Source of the DNA: Actinomycetota bacterium
GTDB lineage: Bacteria; Actinomycetota; Geothermincolia; Geothermincolales; RBG-13-55-18
Assembly (NCBI GenBank): GCA_028697145.1
Contig: JAQVFR010000004.1
Coordinates: 65,390-129,389 of the forward strand
Direction of reading: 5' to 3'
Length of the DNA: 64,000 nt
Numbering within the stretch: the stretch's first letter is position 1; the number at the start of each line of letters is the position of its first letter. Positions 43,907-52,207 of this stretch are shown here, one piece after another. Both the position numbers and the translations under genes were made by a program. The notes beneath the pieces were generated by a model. It searched no databases and had not been told where the DNA came from. It saw only the letters and a program-made list of their open reading frames with translations.

Positions 43907-45145
43907 ATGGATTTCGGATTCACGGAAAGCCAGAGGATGTTCCGGGACAGCATAAGGGAGTTCCTGGACAAGGAGATCGCGCCCCTGGTGGACGAGCAGG
44001 AAAAGAAAGGGCCGATGAGCAGGGAGGAGGCCCTGGCTGTCCTCAAGAAGTTCAGGAAGATCGGTGTGGGATTCGACGTCGAGAGCATGTCCGACATGGG
44101 GAGCGATCCCATTGCCATCGCCATCCTGGCGGAGGAGTCCTTCCGGGTGTGGCCGGCGGCGGCGGGGCTTCTGGGGCTCACCTTTCCCGCGGCCCTGGTC
44201 AATATCGCGCCCGACGATATGCGCAGGAGGCTGCTCCCCAAGCTGAAGGAGAACGAGCTCATAGGATGCTACGCCATCACCGAGCCCGAGGCCGGCTCGG
44301 ACAACCGCTCCATGCGCACCAACGCCATTCCCGACGGGGACTTCTACCGCGTCAACGGGACCAAGACCTGGATCACCAACGGGCCGGTGGCCGACCTGTG
44401 CATGCTGGTCGCCAACGATGAAAAGGGCGAGAGGATCTTCCTCCTGGTGGAGAGGGAACAGTCTCCCTACCAGACCTCGGACCTGCACAAGCTGGGGTGG
44501 AAGGCCGCACCCACCGGGGAGCTGCACTTCGAGGACTGCCTGGTCCCCATCGAGAACAACATGATGAACATGATTGCCGCGGCGGCAACGGGCGACAGGT
44601 TGAAGGAGATTATGGGCGAGGACTTCGACCCCGCCAGGCTGGCCAGGTCCAGGCTGATGACCATGATGAGCACCATGGCCCCAGAGAACGTCATCTTCGC
44701 TTTCCTGCGCAGCGGCATGGCCCTGGCCGCGGCGGGCATGGCCCAGGCGGCGCTAGACGCTGCCGTGAAGTTCGCGCGGGAGCGTTCGCAGTTCGGCAAG
44801 CCCATCGGCCGCATGCAGCTCATCCAGGAGAAGCTCTTCAATATGCAGGCCCTGACCGTGACCTCCAGGCTCCTCGGCTACTGGGCGTTTCAGCTTGCCA
44901 TCAACGCCGATCCCGAAGCCCGCATGGCCTCGTCCCTGGCCAAGGGCTATGCCTGCGAGGCGGCGGTGCAGGTGGCTTCCGACGCCATCCAGATACACGG
45001 CGGCATCGGCCTCTCCGACGAGTATCCCCTGGAGAGATACTTCCGCGACGCGAGGATGCTGACCATCCCCGACGGGACCACCGAGATCCAGAAGCTGATC
45101 GTGGGGCGCGAGCTGCTGGGCAAGGGCTTCGCGGCCTACTCCTAG
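43907..45145 (+). CDS. Acyl-CoA dehydrogenase with Asp at the catalytic position
   Basis: 412 residues from ATG 43907 (GGAGGAGGGATTTACC). FAD-fold signatures: CYAITEPEAGSDNRS and QIHGGIGLSDEYPLERYFRDAR. The position just before GTxEIQ, which is Glu in most short-chain dehydrogenases (YEGTSEI), is Asp here (TIPDGTTEIQ). Asp bases are known in some alicyclic acyl-CoA dehydrogenases. There is also an insertion of about 25 residues after the FAD-binding loop (ATGDRLKEIMGEDFDPARLA). The substrate may be cyclic or otherwise unusual (inference). It stands alone. Confidence 0.9.
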   Translation: MDFGFTESQRMFRDSIREFLDKEIAPLVDEQEKKGPMSREEALAVLKKFRKIGVGFDVESMSDMGSDPIAIAILAEESFRVWPAAAGLLGLTFPAALVNIAPDDMRRRLLPKLKENELIGCYAITEPEAGSDNRSMRTNAIPDGDFYRVNGTKTWITNGPVADLCMLVANDEKGERIFLLVEREQSPYQTSDLHKLGWKAAPTGELHFEDCLVPIENNMMNMIAAAATGDRLKEIMGEDFDPARLARSRLMTMMSTMAPENVIFAFLRSGMALAAAGMAQAALDAAVKFARERSQFGKPIGRMQLIQEKLFNMQALTVTSRLLGYWAFQLAINADPEARMASSLAKGYACEAAVQVASDAIQIHGGIGLSDEYPLERYFRDARMLTIPDGTTEIQKLIVGRELLGKGFAAYS

Positions 45146-45304
45146 TGATCCCGGGGACATCCAGCCGCAAACCCGTTGTTGGCCGGGCACGCATGGATAG
45201 GTGAAGCCTCCGGCCGGAGCCGGACAGTCACGCGAAGTCCGGCCGGAACGTCCCCTTTTGATGCCCGAAAACGGCGGCGCCCACCCCTGCGGGCAGGAGC
45301 GGCC

Positions 45305-46153
45305 CTAAGCACGTGAGGGCATGCCGTCCCTCGTCAGGGTCCTGTCCAGGAACCAGGTCATGAAGCGCAGGACCTGGCAGTATATGGGCGGACACGTGCG
45401 CTTGAGCAGATAAAGCAGCTTGATGTCCATAGACGTGATGACCATAAACTTATTCCTCTCTATGGCGCCGATTATGAGATCGGCTACCCGCTCGGGGGCC
45501 ATGGCATGCCTGCTGAACAACCTGCGGCCTTTCTCGCAGGCATCCTCGTCCGCGTTTATGACCACCGTCCTGACCAGGCCCGTGTTCACGGCCCCGGGCA
45601 GGATGACACTGACGCCGATGCCGTGCTTCCTGAGATCGTAGCGCAGCACCTCCGCGCTGCCCACCAGCGCGTGCTTGGTGCCCGCGTATGCGACGTGCCA
45701 CGGCAGGCCTATTATCCCCGCGGTAGAGGAGACGAGCAGCACGTGACCGCCGTTTCCGGCGCGCACCATCTCGGGGACGAAGCACTCTATGGCATGGTAC
45801 GGCCCCCAGAGGTTCACATTCACTATCCTTTCCCACTGCTCGTGGATCATGTCCTCGACCTGTGAGAACAGCGCCACCCCCGCGATGTTGGCCAGGATAT
45901 CCAGAGGGCCGGACCCGGCGTGTATCTCATCCGCCATCTTCCTGACCGCATCGTAATCCGAGACGTCCAGGGGCGCGCAGAAGCAGACCTCCGCGCCCTT
46001 TCCCTCGACCTCTCGCCGCGTCTCCTCGAGCCCGTGCGCGTTGATGTCGGTGATGAACAGCCTGGCGCCCCGCTCCGCCATGGCCAGCGCCGTCGCCTTG
46101 CCGATGCCGCTCGCAGCGCCGGTGATCAGGGTTTTCTTTCCCGCTATCTCCAT
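45305..46153 (-). CDS. Short-chain dehydrogenase/reductase
   Basis: 282 residues from ATG 46153 (GGAGGAGGCAC upstream); the track start is 11 codons early. Classical SDR: nucleotide loop TGAASGIGKA, the acidic residue after strand 2 (TDIN) suggesting NAD(H) preference, NIAG motif, catalytic Ser (LLVSSTAG) and YAGTK. The C-terminal 40 residues (LLYLLKRTCPPIYCQVLRFMTWFL) are hydrophobic and could touch the membrane, as in SDRs acting on lipids or steroids. The substrate is unknown. Confidence 0.9.
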   Translation of the reverse strand: MEIAGKKTLITGAASGIGKATALAMAERGARLFITDINAHGLEETRREVEGKGAEVCFCAPLDVSDYDAVRKMADEIHAGSGPLDILANIAGVALFSQVEDMIHEQWERIVNVNLWGPYHAIECFVPEMVRAGNGGHVLLVSSTAGIIGLPWHVAYAGTKHALVGSAEVLRYDLRKHGIGVSVILPGAVNTGLVRTVVINADEDACEKGRRLFSRHAMAPERVADLIIGAIERNKFMVITSMDIKLLYLLKRTCPPIYCQVLRFMTWFLDRTLTRDGMPSRA

Positions 46154-46237
46154 GTGCCTCCTCCTCCTCCGCGTTGCGCCCGCCACCTCGCCGAAACGAG
46201 ACAGGCGCCCACTCTATTTCACCGCTCGATGTAACCC

Positions 46238-46486
46238 CTAGGTTAAGGCCTGGTCCTTGAACTCGAGGAACTTCTCATCCCCCTGCTTCCCGGCCCTCTC
46301 CTCCAGGAGCTCGGCGTGAGACATGCCGGCCGCTATCGAGAGGCCCCGCGCCTTGAGGATGCTCAGCAGGTTCCTGCCCAGGGTCCCCCTGCGCGATTCA
46401 TCCGCGAGAAAAAGTACCCCGCTGCGCAGGCCCCTCCAGGCGATAAACGACATCTGACGGTATTTCCGCATTTTCCCCGCTTCCAT
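46238..46486 (-). CDS. Hypothetical 82-residue protein
   Basis: Read from ATG 46486, which has GGAGAGGAA before it. The sequence is basic and amphipathic (RKYRQMSFIAWRGLRSGVLFLADESRR), with a C-terminal helix rich in charged residues. No family is recognised. It is divergent from tetR 2 across a 188-base region and could be controlled by the same operator. Confidence 0.5.
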   Translation of the reverse strand: MEAGKMRKYRQMSFIAWRGLRSGVLFLADESRRGTLGRNLLSILKARGLSIAAGMSHAELLEERAGKQGDEKFLEFKDQALT

Positions 46487-46640
46487 TTCCTCTCCTGCGC
46501 TCGCACAACCGGAATAAGCCACCACTATATTCAGGTACTATAACAAACGCTATTATTGTAATCAAGTTGTGTTGTATTCTCTCCTGTTATTGCTGCTAGA
46601 AGCTCATTTACGACGGCATTTATGCATGCTATCATTTGGG

Positions 46641-46654
46641 TAAGTAATTACTTA
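46641..46654. promoter_or_regulatory. Perfect palindrome TAAGTAATTACTTA, likely TetR 2 operator
   Basis: A 14-bp perfect palindrome 21 bases upstream of the tetR 2 start codon, overlapping the expected core promoter and followed by a third CTTA. This is the classic position for autorepression. Confidence 0.6.
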
Positions 46655-46674
46655 CTTATTTAAGGAGGCAGGTC

Positions 46675-47286
46675 ATGGCCGAAAGAGCGAAAAGGCCCGG
46701 GGCGGAAGAGCGCCGCAAGCAGATACTGGATGCCGCCACCGAGGTGATCGGCGGGAAGTGCTACCATTCGGCCACGACCAGGGAGATCGCCGAGGCGGCG
46801 GGGGTCTCCGAACGCACCATTTTCCTCTACTTCGAGAACAAGAAGGAGCTCTACCGCGAGGCCGTCAAGCAGGCACACCGCGACCTGTTCGATGCCCTGG
46901 GCCGGTCCGCTCCTCCCATGGATGATATGCGGACTTTCCTGAAGATGAGCGAGAGGAACTTCCTCGCCTATCTCGAAGAGCACCCGCTCAAGGTCAAGAT
47001 CCTCTTCCAGGCCCTCGATGCCCTGGGTGATGAAGACCTCCGCGAGGATATCCGGGGTACTTTCCAGTCGTTATTCGAGCTGTTCATGGCCATTATCGAG
47101 AAAGCCAAGGAGCGCGGGGAGATCAACGAGGACGTGAGCACCCTTTCGGCGGTCGTATCCATCCTCGGCTTCCACTTCATCGTGGCATACGTCGAGTTCC
47201 TGAAGCTGGACTGGTTCGCCGGGGAGGAGGACATCTACTCCGTCGTCGACGTCTTCGCCGACTTCGTCACCGGCCGCGACAAATGA
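46675..47286 (+). CDS. TetR-family transcriptional regulator 2
   Basis: 203 residues from ATG 46675 (AAGGAGGCAGGTC upstream). HTH: SATTREIAEAAGVSERTIFLYFENKKELY. The ligand domain belongs to the TetR_C group of multidrug and fatty-acid regulators. It very likely represses itself through the palindrome at 46641. The neighbouring SDR and small hypothetical gene are divergent and may be co-regulated. Confidence 0.92.
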   Translation: MAERAKRPGAEERRKQILDAATEVIGGKCYHSATTREIAEAAGVSERTIFLYFENKKELYREAVKQAHRDLFDALGRSAPPMDDMRTFLKMSERNFLAYLEEHPLKVKILFQALDALGDEDLREDIRGTFQSLFELFMAIIEKAKERGEINEDVSTLSAVVSILGFHFIVAYVEFLKLDWFAGEEDIYSVVDVFADFVTGRDK

Positions 47287-47389
47287 CGGGGGTCTCGCTG
47301 GGGGTCACATCCTGGATCCAGGATTTCATATGACTAGCGGAATGTAACCTCCCCACATCCCCCATCTCGACGCCAGGAGAGCGAGCTAC

Positions 47390-48967
47390 CGCACTGTTGC
47401 TGTAATTCTTTTGTAGGCAGGTCTGAGAAGGAAAAAGAGGAGAGACCACTCAATTATTCCTGAGTGAAGCAAAACAAACAGGAGAAAGGAGTGATCTCTC
47501 ACATGTCAGATCTGTCTCAGCTTATCTCAAGGTTAGTGGAAGAGAAAGATGATTTCAACGAGCTGGAGGACGGGCTGGTAAAAGAGCTGTTCGAGGTGGG
47601 CAGAAAGGTGCTGCGGGGGATACTGGAACACATGGATGCAGAGCTCATGAAGGAGAGGGCAGAAGGCCTGCGCCACCTGGGGGTGCGGGAGCGCACCGTG
47701 CTTACCCGCCTCGGCGTGCTGAGGATAAAGAGAAGGTATTACCGGGAGCGCGGGGGAGGGACCCGCTTTCTCTTAGACGAGGCCCTGGGCTGGGGAGGCG
47801 GGCTGGCCGCCACCCCGGCGCTCGAGGCCCGGGCGCTCAAGATGTGCTCCGAATCCTCCTTCCGCTGCGCGGCGGATAACCTCTCCTTCTTCCTGGCGGA
47901 GAACATCCGGCACACCCTCCTGCACGAGATGGTGGGCAAGCGGGGCAGCGAGGCCGCCTGCGCCAAGCAGTCCCTGGCCTGCGACCTGTTTGAATCAGGA
48001 GTGATTCCCGCATCTGAGGGCAGGCGCGCCGAGCGCCTGTTCATGGAGGCGGATGGCTGCATGATCAGCCTGCAGAGGGCGGGCAGGCGCAAGCACGAGC
48101 TCAAGGCGGGCATCTCCTACGAGGGCTGGGAGCAGGTGGGAAAGGACAAGTGGAGACTTGCCGAAAAGCGCTCCTTTCTCTCGGCCGCCCCGGCGGATGA
48201 TTTCCTGGCGGCCTGGAGCGCCGATCTCGCCACCGTCTATGACTACCGGGGCGTGAGCGAGGCGGTGTGGTCCTCGGACGGGGCGTCCTGGCTGGCCCGG
48301 GGGCCGGACCTGTTCTCCGTCACCGTGGCCCAACTGGACCGCTTCCACCTCGCCCGGGCCCTGCGGCGAGCCCTGGGGTCAGACCCCGAGGCCTCTCGCC
48401 TGATCTCCCTGGCGCGGGAGGGCCAGGGGAACCTGGTGATCGAGGCCATGGAGGAGCGCCTCGCCCGCACTCTGGACCCCAAGAGGAGGAAGCACATGGC
48501 GGAGGCCATCTCCCTGCTCAAGGGGGCCTCCTCCCGCCTTGCGGACTGGAGCCTGACCCTTAAGCCCCGCGACGGCGACCGCTCTTTGGGCTGCATGGAA
48601 TCCAACGTGGACAAACTGGTCGCCGACCGCTTCAAGAAACGCGGCATGAGCTGGAGCGTCTCCGGCGCGGACCACATGTGCAAGATCATCGAGCTCAGCC
48701 GCAACGGCGAACTGGCGGGCTGGTGCAGAGAGAGACGCGCATCAGCAGAAGGCATCGAGGTCAAGGCCTTCGAGAAACTCAAGAGGGAGGTGAGGCGCGA
48801 TCCTGAGCGGTGGTGCCAGGCCTATGTTCCGCTGCTCTCCTCAAAGAGCGGGCAGCCATGGGTAAAGGACGTACTCAGGCACCTTGCAGGCTTGGCGGTA
48901 TCGGCATGATTGCTTTCACCAGGATGAGGGTGCCTACTTTTCGTTGACAGCCAACGCACTGTTGCTG
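47390..48967 (+). mobile_element. ISLre2-like insertion sequence
   Basis: One transposase gene framed by inverted GTAGGCA sites (47413-47419 and 48931-48937 as TGCCTAC), each preceded by a GCTGT-like outer segment. A 13-base exact direct repeat, CGCACTGTTGCTG, lies outside (47390-47402 and 48955-48967) and may be a target duplication or part of the ends. Exact termini are uncertain by about 15 bases. Confidence 0.65.
47503..48909 (+). CDS. ISLre2-family transposase (UPF0236)
   Basis: 468 residues from ATG 47503 (GGAGAAAGGAGTGATCTCTC). The family pattern is plain: an N-terminal HTH region, GVRERTVLTRLGVLRIKRRYY, the first catalytic Asp in FMEADGCMISLQ, HELKAGISYEGWE, WSSDGASWL, LDRFHLARALRRAL, and the C-terminal GCMESNVDKLVADRFKKRGMSW. 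No frameshift or stop is present, so it may be active. It lies at the left boundary of the accessory region. Confidence 0.9.
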   Translation: MSDLSQLISRLVEEKDDFNELEDGLVKELFEVGRKVLRGILEHMDAELMKERAEGLRHLGVRERTVLTRLGVLRIKRRYYRERGGGTRFLLDEALGWGGGLAATPALEARALKMCSESSFRCAADNLSFFLAENIRHTLLHEMVGKRGSEAACAKQSLACDLFESGVIPASEGRRAERLFMEADGCMISLQRAGRRKHELKAGISYEGWEQVGKDKWRLAEKRSFLSAAPADDFLAAWSADLATVYDYRGVSEAVWSSDGASWLARGPDLFSVTVAQLDRFHLARALRRALGSDPEASRLISLAREGQGNLVIEAMEERLARTLDPKRRKHMAEAISLLKGASSRLADWSLTLKPRDGDRSLGCMESNVDKLVADRFKKRGMSWSVSGADHMCKIIELSRNGELAGWCRERRASAEGIEVKAFEKLKREVRRDPERWCQAYVPLLSSKSGQPWVKDVLRHLAGLAVSA

Positions 48968-49704
48968 CCTTGAAATGAAGGAGAAGCTAATATAACATAT
49001 AGAGGAAATACGGCCTGGAAGGGGCTTTGAGCGATGCAAGCAGGATTGAATAAGCAAAGCGGATCCTGATAGATACCGGCTCAAGAACGGCGCACGGATG
49101 TGCATGAAACCGGTGTTGGGCTAACGGAGAAGCGCTAAGACAGGATGAACAGGGAACGGATATGAATGTTCGTCATTCCAGTACTGGCAGGCTTAAGGAA
49201 AGGAGTACCTCTTTTCTTAACATTGCAACGGATCTTTCAGGGGCGAATCCGGGAGGTCCGGCAGTATATAAATGCCTCCAAGGAAAAAGCAGGAACGGGA
49301 AATCCACTTCCAGGATCGACCGTGACTGTAACAGGGGAGATGATCCCGAATTATACTTCGGATCAGATATCAGGCTTTTTCGTAACAGCGCGCACGGTAA
49401 AGAAACCCCTGCAACGGCGCCTTCCTCGGGGCCGGGCGCGGTAAGCGATTTTCAAAAGACGACCACCGTTGCTTCGACACTTGTGGGAGAAACCACCCAC
49501 TTATTCCGCAAGAATGAGAGCTTCTGGCAGGTCCCCTCACCCTGGGACCTCTTCGCGAGATTCAGAAGCCACAGGGCCTTCTGATAGTAACCGCCCGGTC
49601 TCTGACCCCGTTTCTCTCTTCTTTCAGGGAAAAGGAAACGATGGCGTTTCGTGTAGGGCCGGGGAAGCTCTGGAAGCAGGGAGCGAGAACTGGAGGGAAT
49701 CTCT
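48968..49704 (+). other. Non-coding 737-base region, possible intron or element debris
   Basis: No supported gene. The 140-residue ORF at 49162 has no ribosome site and looks like low-complexity translation. A segment near 49075-49165 (GGCTCAAGAACGGCGCACGG, ATGAAACCGGTGTTGGGC, GGAACGGATATGAATG) reminds me of domain I of bacterial group II introns, but I find no domain V and no reverse transcriptase. The final 60 bases lead into SDMT with GGAGGGAATCTCT. Confidence 0.35.
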
Positions 49705-50538
49705 ATGTCTTCAGATGATTACGCAGAAGTGGCGAGAGAGTATTACAACAGCGCTGTGCACCAGATCTACAGGGAGTGCTGGGGAGGTGAAAACCACCAC
49801 CTGGGGATCTTCGACGACGTCGATGATTTTTACCACGCCGCCAAAAAGGCCAACGAGAACCTGGTGGGAAAACTAAGGATAGACCCGGAATGCAGGATCC
49901 TGGATATAGGAAGTGGTTTTTGCGGTCTGCCACGCTTTATCGCGCGGAACACCCCTTGCCGCAGGATAACAGCCCTTAATATATCCGACAAGGAGAACGA
50001 TTTTGCCAGGAGGAAAAACGACGAAGAAGGCCTGGGGGATATGATCTCCGTAATTGAAGCCGATTATAATGACATGCCCTTCGCGGATGATGAGTTCGAC
50101 ATCCTGGTCAGCCAGGACTCCATGTTACATAGTCCGGACAAAAAGATGTTGCTCAGGGAATGTGCGAGAGTACTTAAGAAAGGAGGGCAGTTTGTATTTT
50201 CCGATATTCTGGAAGAATCCACCCTGAGCAGGGAAGAAGCAGAGAGGATATACGCCCGAGTACGGGTGCCCCATCTTTCATCCTTCCACTATTACCGGCG
50301 CGAGCTTCCCAAAGCCGGGTTCAATGTCGATGAGGTCCAGGACCTGGGAAGCGAAAATCTCGCCAAGTCATACCAGGCCGTCCACGATATTTTGAGCGGC
50401 AAGAAAGACCGCCTGGTAAAGGAGGTGGATGTCCCGCTTGATGTCATCGAAAACGCCCTGGCAGGCCTTTCGTACTGGGTGGAAAAGGCACTTGAGCGGA
50501 AGATTGGATGGGGGCTTTTTGCCGCAACGCACAGTTGA
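49705..50538 (+). CDS. Sarcosine/dimethylglycine N-methyltransferase (SDMT-like)
   Basis: 277 residues. SAM-dependent methylation of sarcosine and dimethylglycine to glycine betaine. The N-terminus REYYNSAVHQIYRECWGGENHHLGIF matches the SDMT pattern; the SAM loop is ILDIGSGFCGLPRFIA, followed by IEADYNDMPFADDEFDIL and DSMLHSPDK. Length equals that of stand-alone SDMT proteins. The glycine/sarcosine methyltransferase follows in the same frame after a single TGA. Together they form an osmolyte pathway, presumably a response to salt stress. Confidence 0.88.
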   Translation: MSSDDYAEVAREYYNSAVHQIYRECWGGENHHLGIFDDVDDFYHAAKKANENLVGKLRIDPECRILDIGSGFCGLPRFIARNTPCRRITALNISDKENDFARRKNDEEGLGDMISVIEADYNDMPFADDEFDILVSQDSMLHSPDKKMLLRECARVLKKGGQFVFSDILEESTLSREEAERIYARVRVPHLSSFHYYRRELPKAGFNVDEVQDLGSENLAKSYQAVHDILSGKKDRLVKEVDVPLDVIENALAGLSYWVEKALERKIGWGLFAATHS

Positions 50539-50583
50539 GGAAAAAGCGCGTCAGGGGAAACGAAGAGAAAGAGGAGGGATACT

Positions 50584-51330
50584 ATCTATACCCTGAAAGA
50601 GAAATTCAAGGAAGAGTATGCTGCCGGACTGGCCGATAAGTGGGACGAGCTTATCGATTGGGAGAAGAGGAGGGAATCCGAAGGAGGGTTCTTCGAGAAG
50701 CTGCTGCTGGATAACGGCGCCTCCAAGGTGCTGGATATCGCCTGCGGTACCGGATATCATGCCATCCAGCTGGCAAAGAGCGGGCTCGAGGTGAAGGCTA
50801 CCGACGGCTCGGAGGAAATGCTCGAGAAGACCAGGATGAACGCGGAAAAGCACGACGCGGATATAGAAATCGAGAAGGCGGACTGGCTCAACTTAACGGA
50901 CGTTATCGAAGAGCGCTACGATGCGGTAGTTTGCCTGGGAAACGCGCTCACCCACCTTTTCCACGAGGACTTATACCTGCGGGCCATCGGGGAAGTATAC
51001 GAGGTACTGAACGAGGACGGGATCTTCATAGTGGATCAGAGGAACTACGACTGCATCCTGGACAAAGGGTACGACAGCAAGCATAAGTACTACTACTGCG
51101 GGCAGGAAGTGGAGATAGAGCCCGTCGTCGTAAACGAGGGCATGGTAAAGATGCAGTACATGTTCAGCGAAGATGAGAGATACTACTTGACCATGCATCC
51201 CATTCGAAGAGAAGAACTCAGCGGGTACCTGAAAGAAACCGGGTTCAGAAGGATCGACATTTACGGGGATTTCGAGGAAGAGTTCGACAAATACGATCCC
51301 GACTTCATCATCCAGGCGGCCTACAAGTAA
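50584..51330 (+). CDS. Glycine/sarcosine N-methyltransferase (GSMT-like), ATC start
   Basis: About 248 residues. The track shows only a 200-residue piece from GTG 50728, but coding sequence clearly extends upstream: [33 protein letters not shown] is the conserved GSMT N-terminus. No ATG, GTG or TTG lies between the SDMT stop (50536) and 50728. A strong ribosome site, GAGGAGG (50571-50577), places the start at ATC 50584, a rare initiation codon. SAM loop: [16 protein letters not shown]; other family motifs are [33 protein letters not shown] and IDIYGDFEE. Converts glycine to sarcosine and dimethylglycine. Confidence 0.82.
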   Translation: MYTLKEKFKEEYAAGLADKWDELIDWEKRRESEGGFFEKLLLDNGASKVLDIACGTGYHAIQLAKSGLEVKATDGSEEMLEKTRMNAEKHDADIEIEKADWLNLTDVIEERYDAVVCLGNALTHLFHEDLYLRAIGEVYEVLNEDGIFIVDQRNYDCILDKGYDSKHKYYYCGQEVEIEPVVVNEGMVKMQYMFSEDERYYLTMHPIRREELSGYLKETGFRRIDIYGDFEEEFDKYDPDFIIQAAYK

Positions 51331-51368
51331 CGGGGCCTGATCGTCAGCCCGGATTTGTGCCTGAGACA

Positions 51369-51698
51369 ATGGGGCAAGTCCGCACGAGGATCTGCCGCCG
51401 GGCTGCCGGCCTGGCGGAGCGTTTCGAGGTACAGCTTGCCTACGCCATAGGAGTGGCGCATCCCGTTTCCATAATGATCGAGGCGTTCGGCACGGAAAAG
51501 GTGCCACTGGCCACCATCGAGGCGCTCATAAGGGAGCATTTCGATCTGCGGCCGGCGGCCATCATAAGGGACCTGAAACTGCGCAACCCCATATACATGA
51601 AGACCGCGGCATACGGCCATTTCGGCCGCCCGGACAGTGATTTCACCTGGGAACACGCGGACAGGGCGGAAGCGCTGCGCAGCGAGGCGGGCTTATAG
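51369..51698 (+). pseudogene. metK: S-adenosylmethionine synthetase, 3' fragment
   Basis: About 105 residues match the C-terminal third of Met[40 protein letters not shown], and [22 protein letters not shown]. The N-terminal 280 or so residues, including the ATP and methionine sites, are absent, and the first 15 residues ([14 protein letters not shown]) look scrambled relative to the family. It cannot be functional. It directly follows the two SAM-dependent betaine methyltransferases, and a metK gene in such a cassette would have supplied the methyl donor; here only the tail remains. Confidence 0.82.
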
Positions 51699-51753
51699 CG
51701 CACGGGCGCGGGAAGTAGTCAGGAGTAGAAGCACGGACGTTGCCGGACGGCAT

Positions 51754-51891
51754 CCGGTCCTTTAAGGGACCGGCATGTGCGGGGCACTCCCCTACCCCGC
51801 CAGCGGCAGCCGGCCCTCCATGGCCGGTATGAAAGAGTTGCGCACCCCGGGTGCCCGCAGGCCCGGGGCTCCCGCTAGCGGCTGCAGCCGC
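51754..51891. ncRNA. Cluster of four inverted repeats, possible structured RNA
   Basis: Within 138 bases: CCGGTCC-tttaag-GGACCGG (51754-51773), CCGGCC-tccat-type hairpin ending GGCCGG (51810-51827), CCCCGGG-N10-CCCGGGG (51845-51868), and the perfect palindrome GCGGCTGCAGCCGC (51878-51891). No known riboswitch or RNA family is recognised, and a terminator array is an alternative. Confidence 0.35.
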
Positions 51892-52011
51892 ATGCTCAAT
51901 TCCACATTAAAAAAGCCTGGAAAAGCCCCTGTGTAGCGTTTTCTTAATGAAATTCCTCAATTTGCGCCTGGCCGCGGCCAGCGTTATTGCAGGATATAGA
52001 AGTGCCGGCGC

Positions 52012-52043
52012 AGAAGGCAGTTTAGAAAAGAGGCGGTTTTCTG
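52012..52043 (+). repeat. 32-bp direct repeat, left copy
   Basis: AGAAGGCAGTTTAGAAAAGA, continuing GGCGGTTTTCTG, is identical to 58827-58858 in the same orientation. It contains AGAAAA-N7-TTTTCT. The two copies bracket the propeller, sigma, duplicated and secreted protein genes. Confidence 0.85.
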
Positions 52044-52207
52044 GAGGAGGAAGGGGGTTCTTGGCCAATTCATAATATAAACAAAAGCAGTCATGTGGCC
52101 GCCCCCATTATCGGTAACCTAAACTTAGAAAGTATTTCGCATTGCAGCTTGTATAATGGCTAGACATAATGAGGGGATAGACATATTGTTAGGAGGGTGA
52201 AAGTGGC

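Larger units (their letters stand above)
51699..52207. other. Non-coding 509-base region with hairpin cluster
   Basis: The first 200 bases contain four strong inverted repeats (listed separately). The remainder is AT-rich and includes the 32-bp repeat at 52012 and the ribosome site AGGAGGGTG for the propeller protein. No gene is supported. Confidence 0.5.

Noticed and set aside
49162-49584. 140-residue plus-strand ORF
   Set aside because: No ribosome site, no domain, composition like random sequence.
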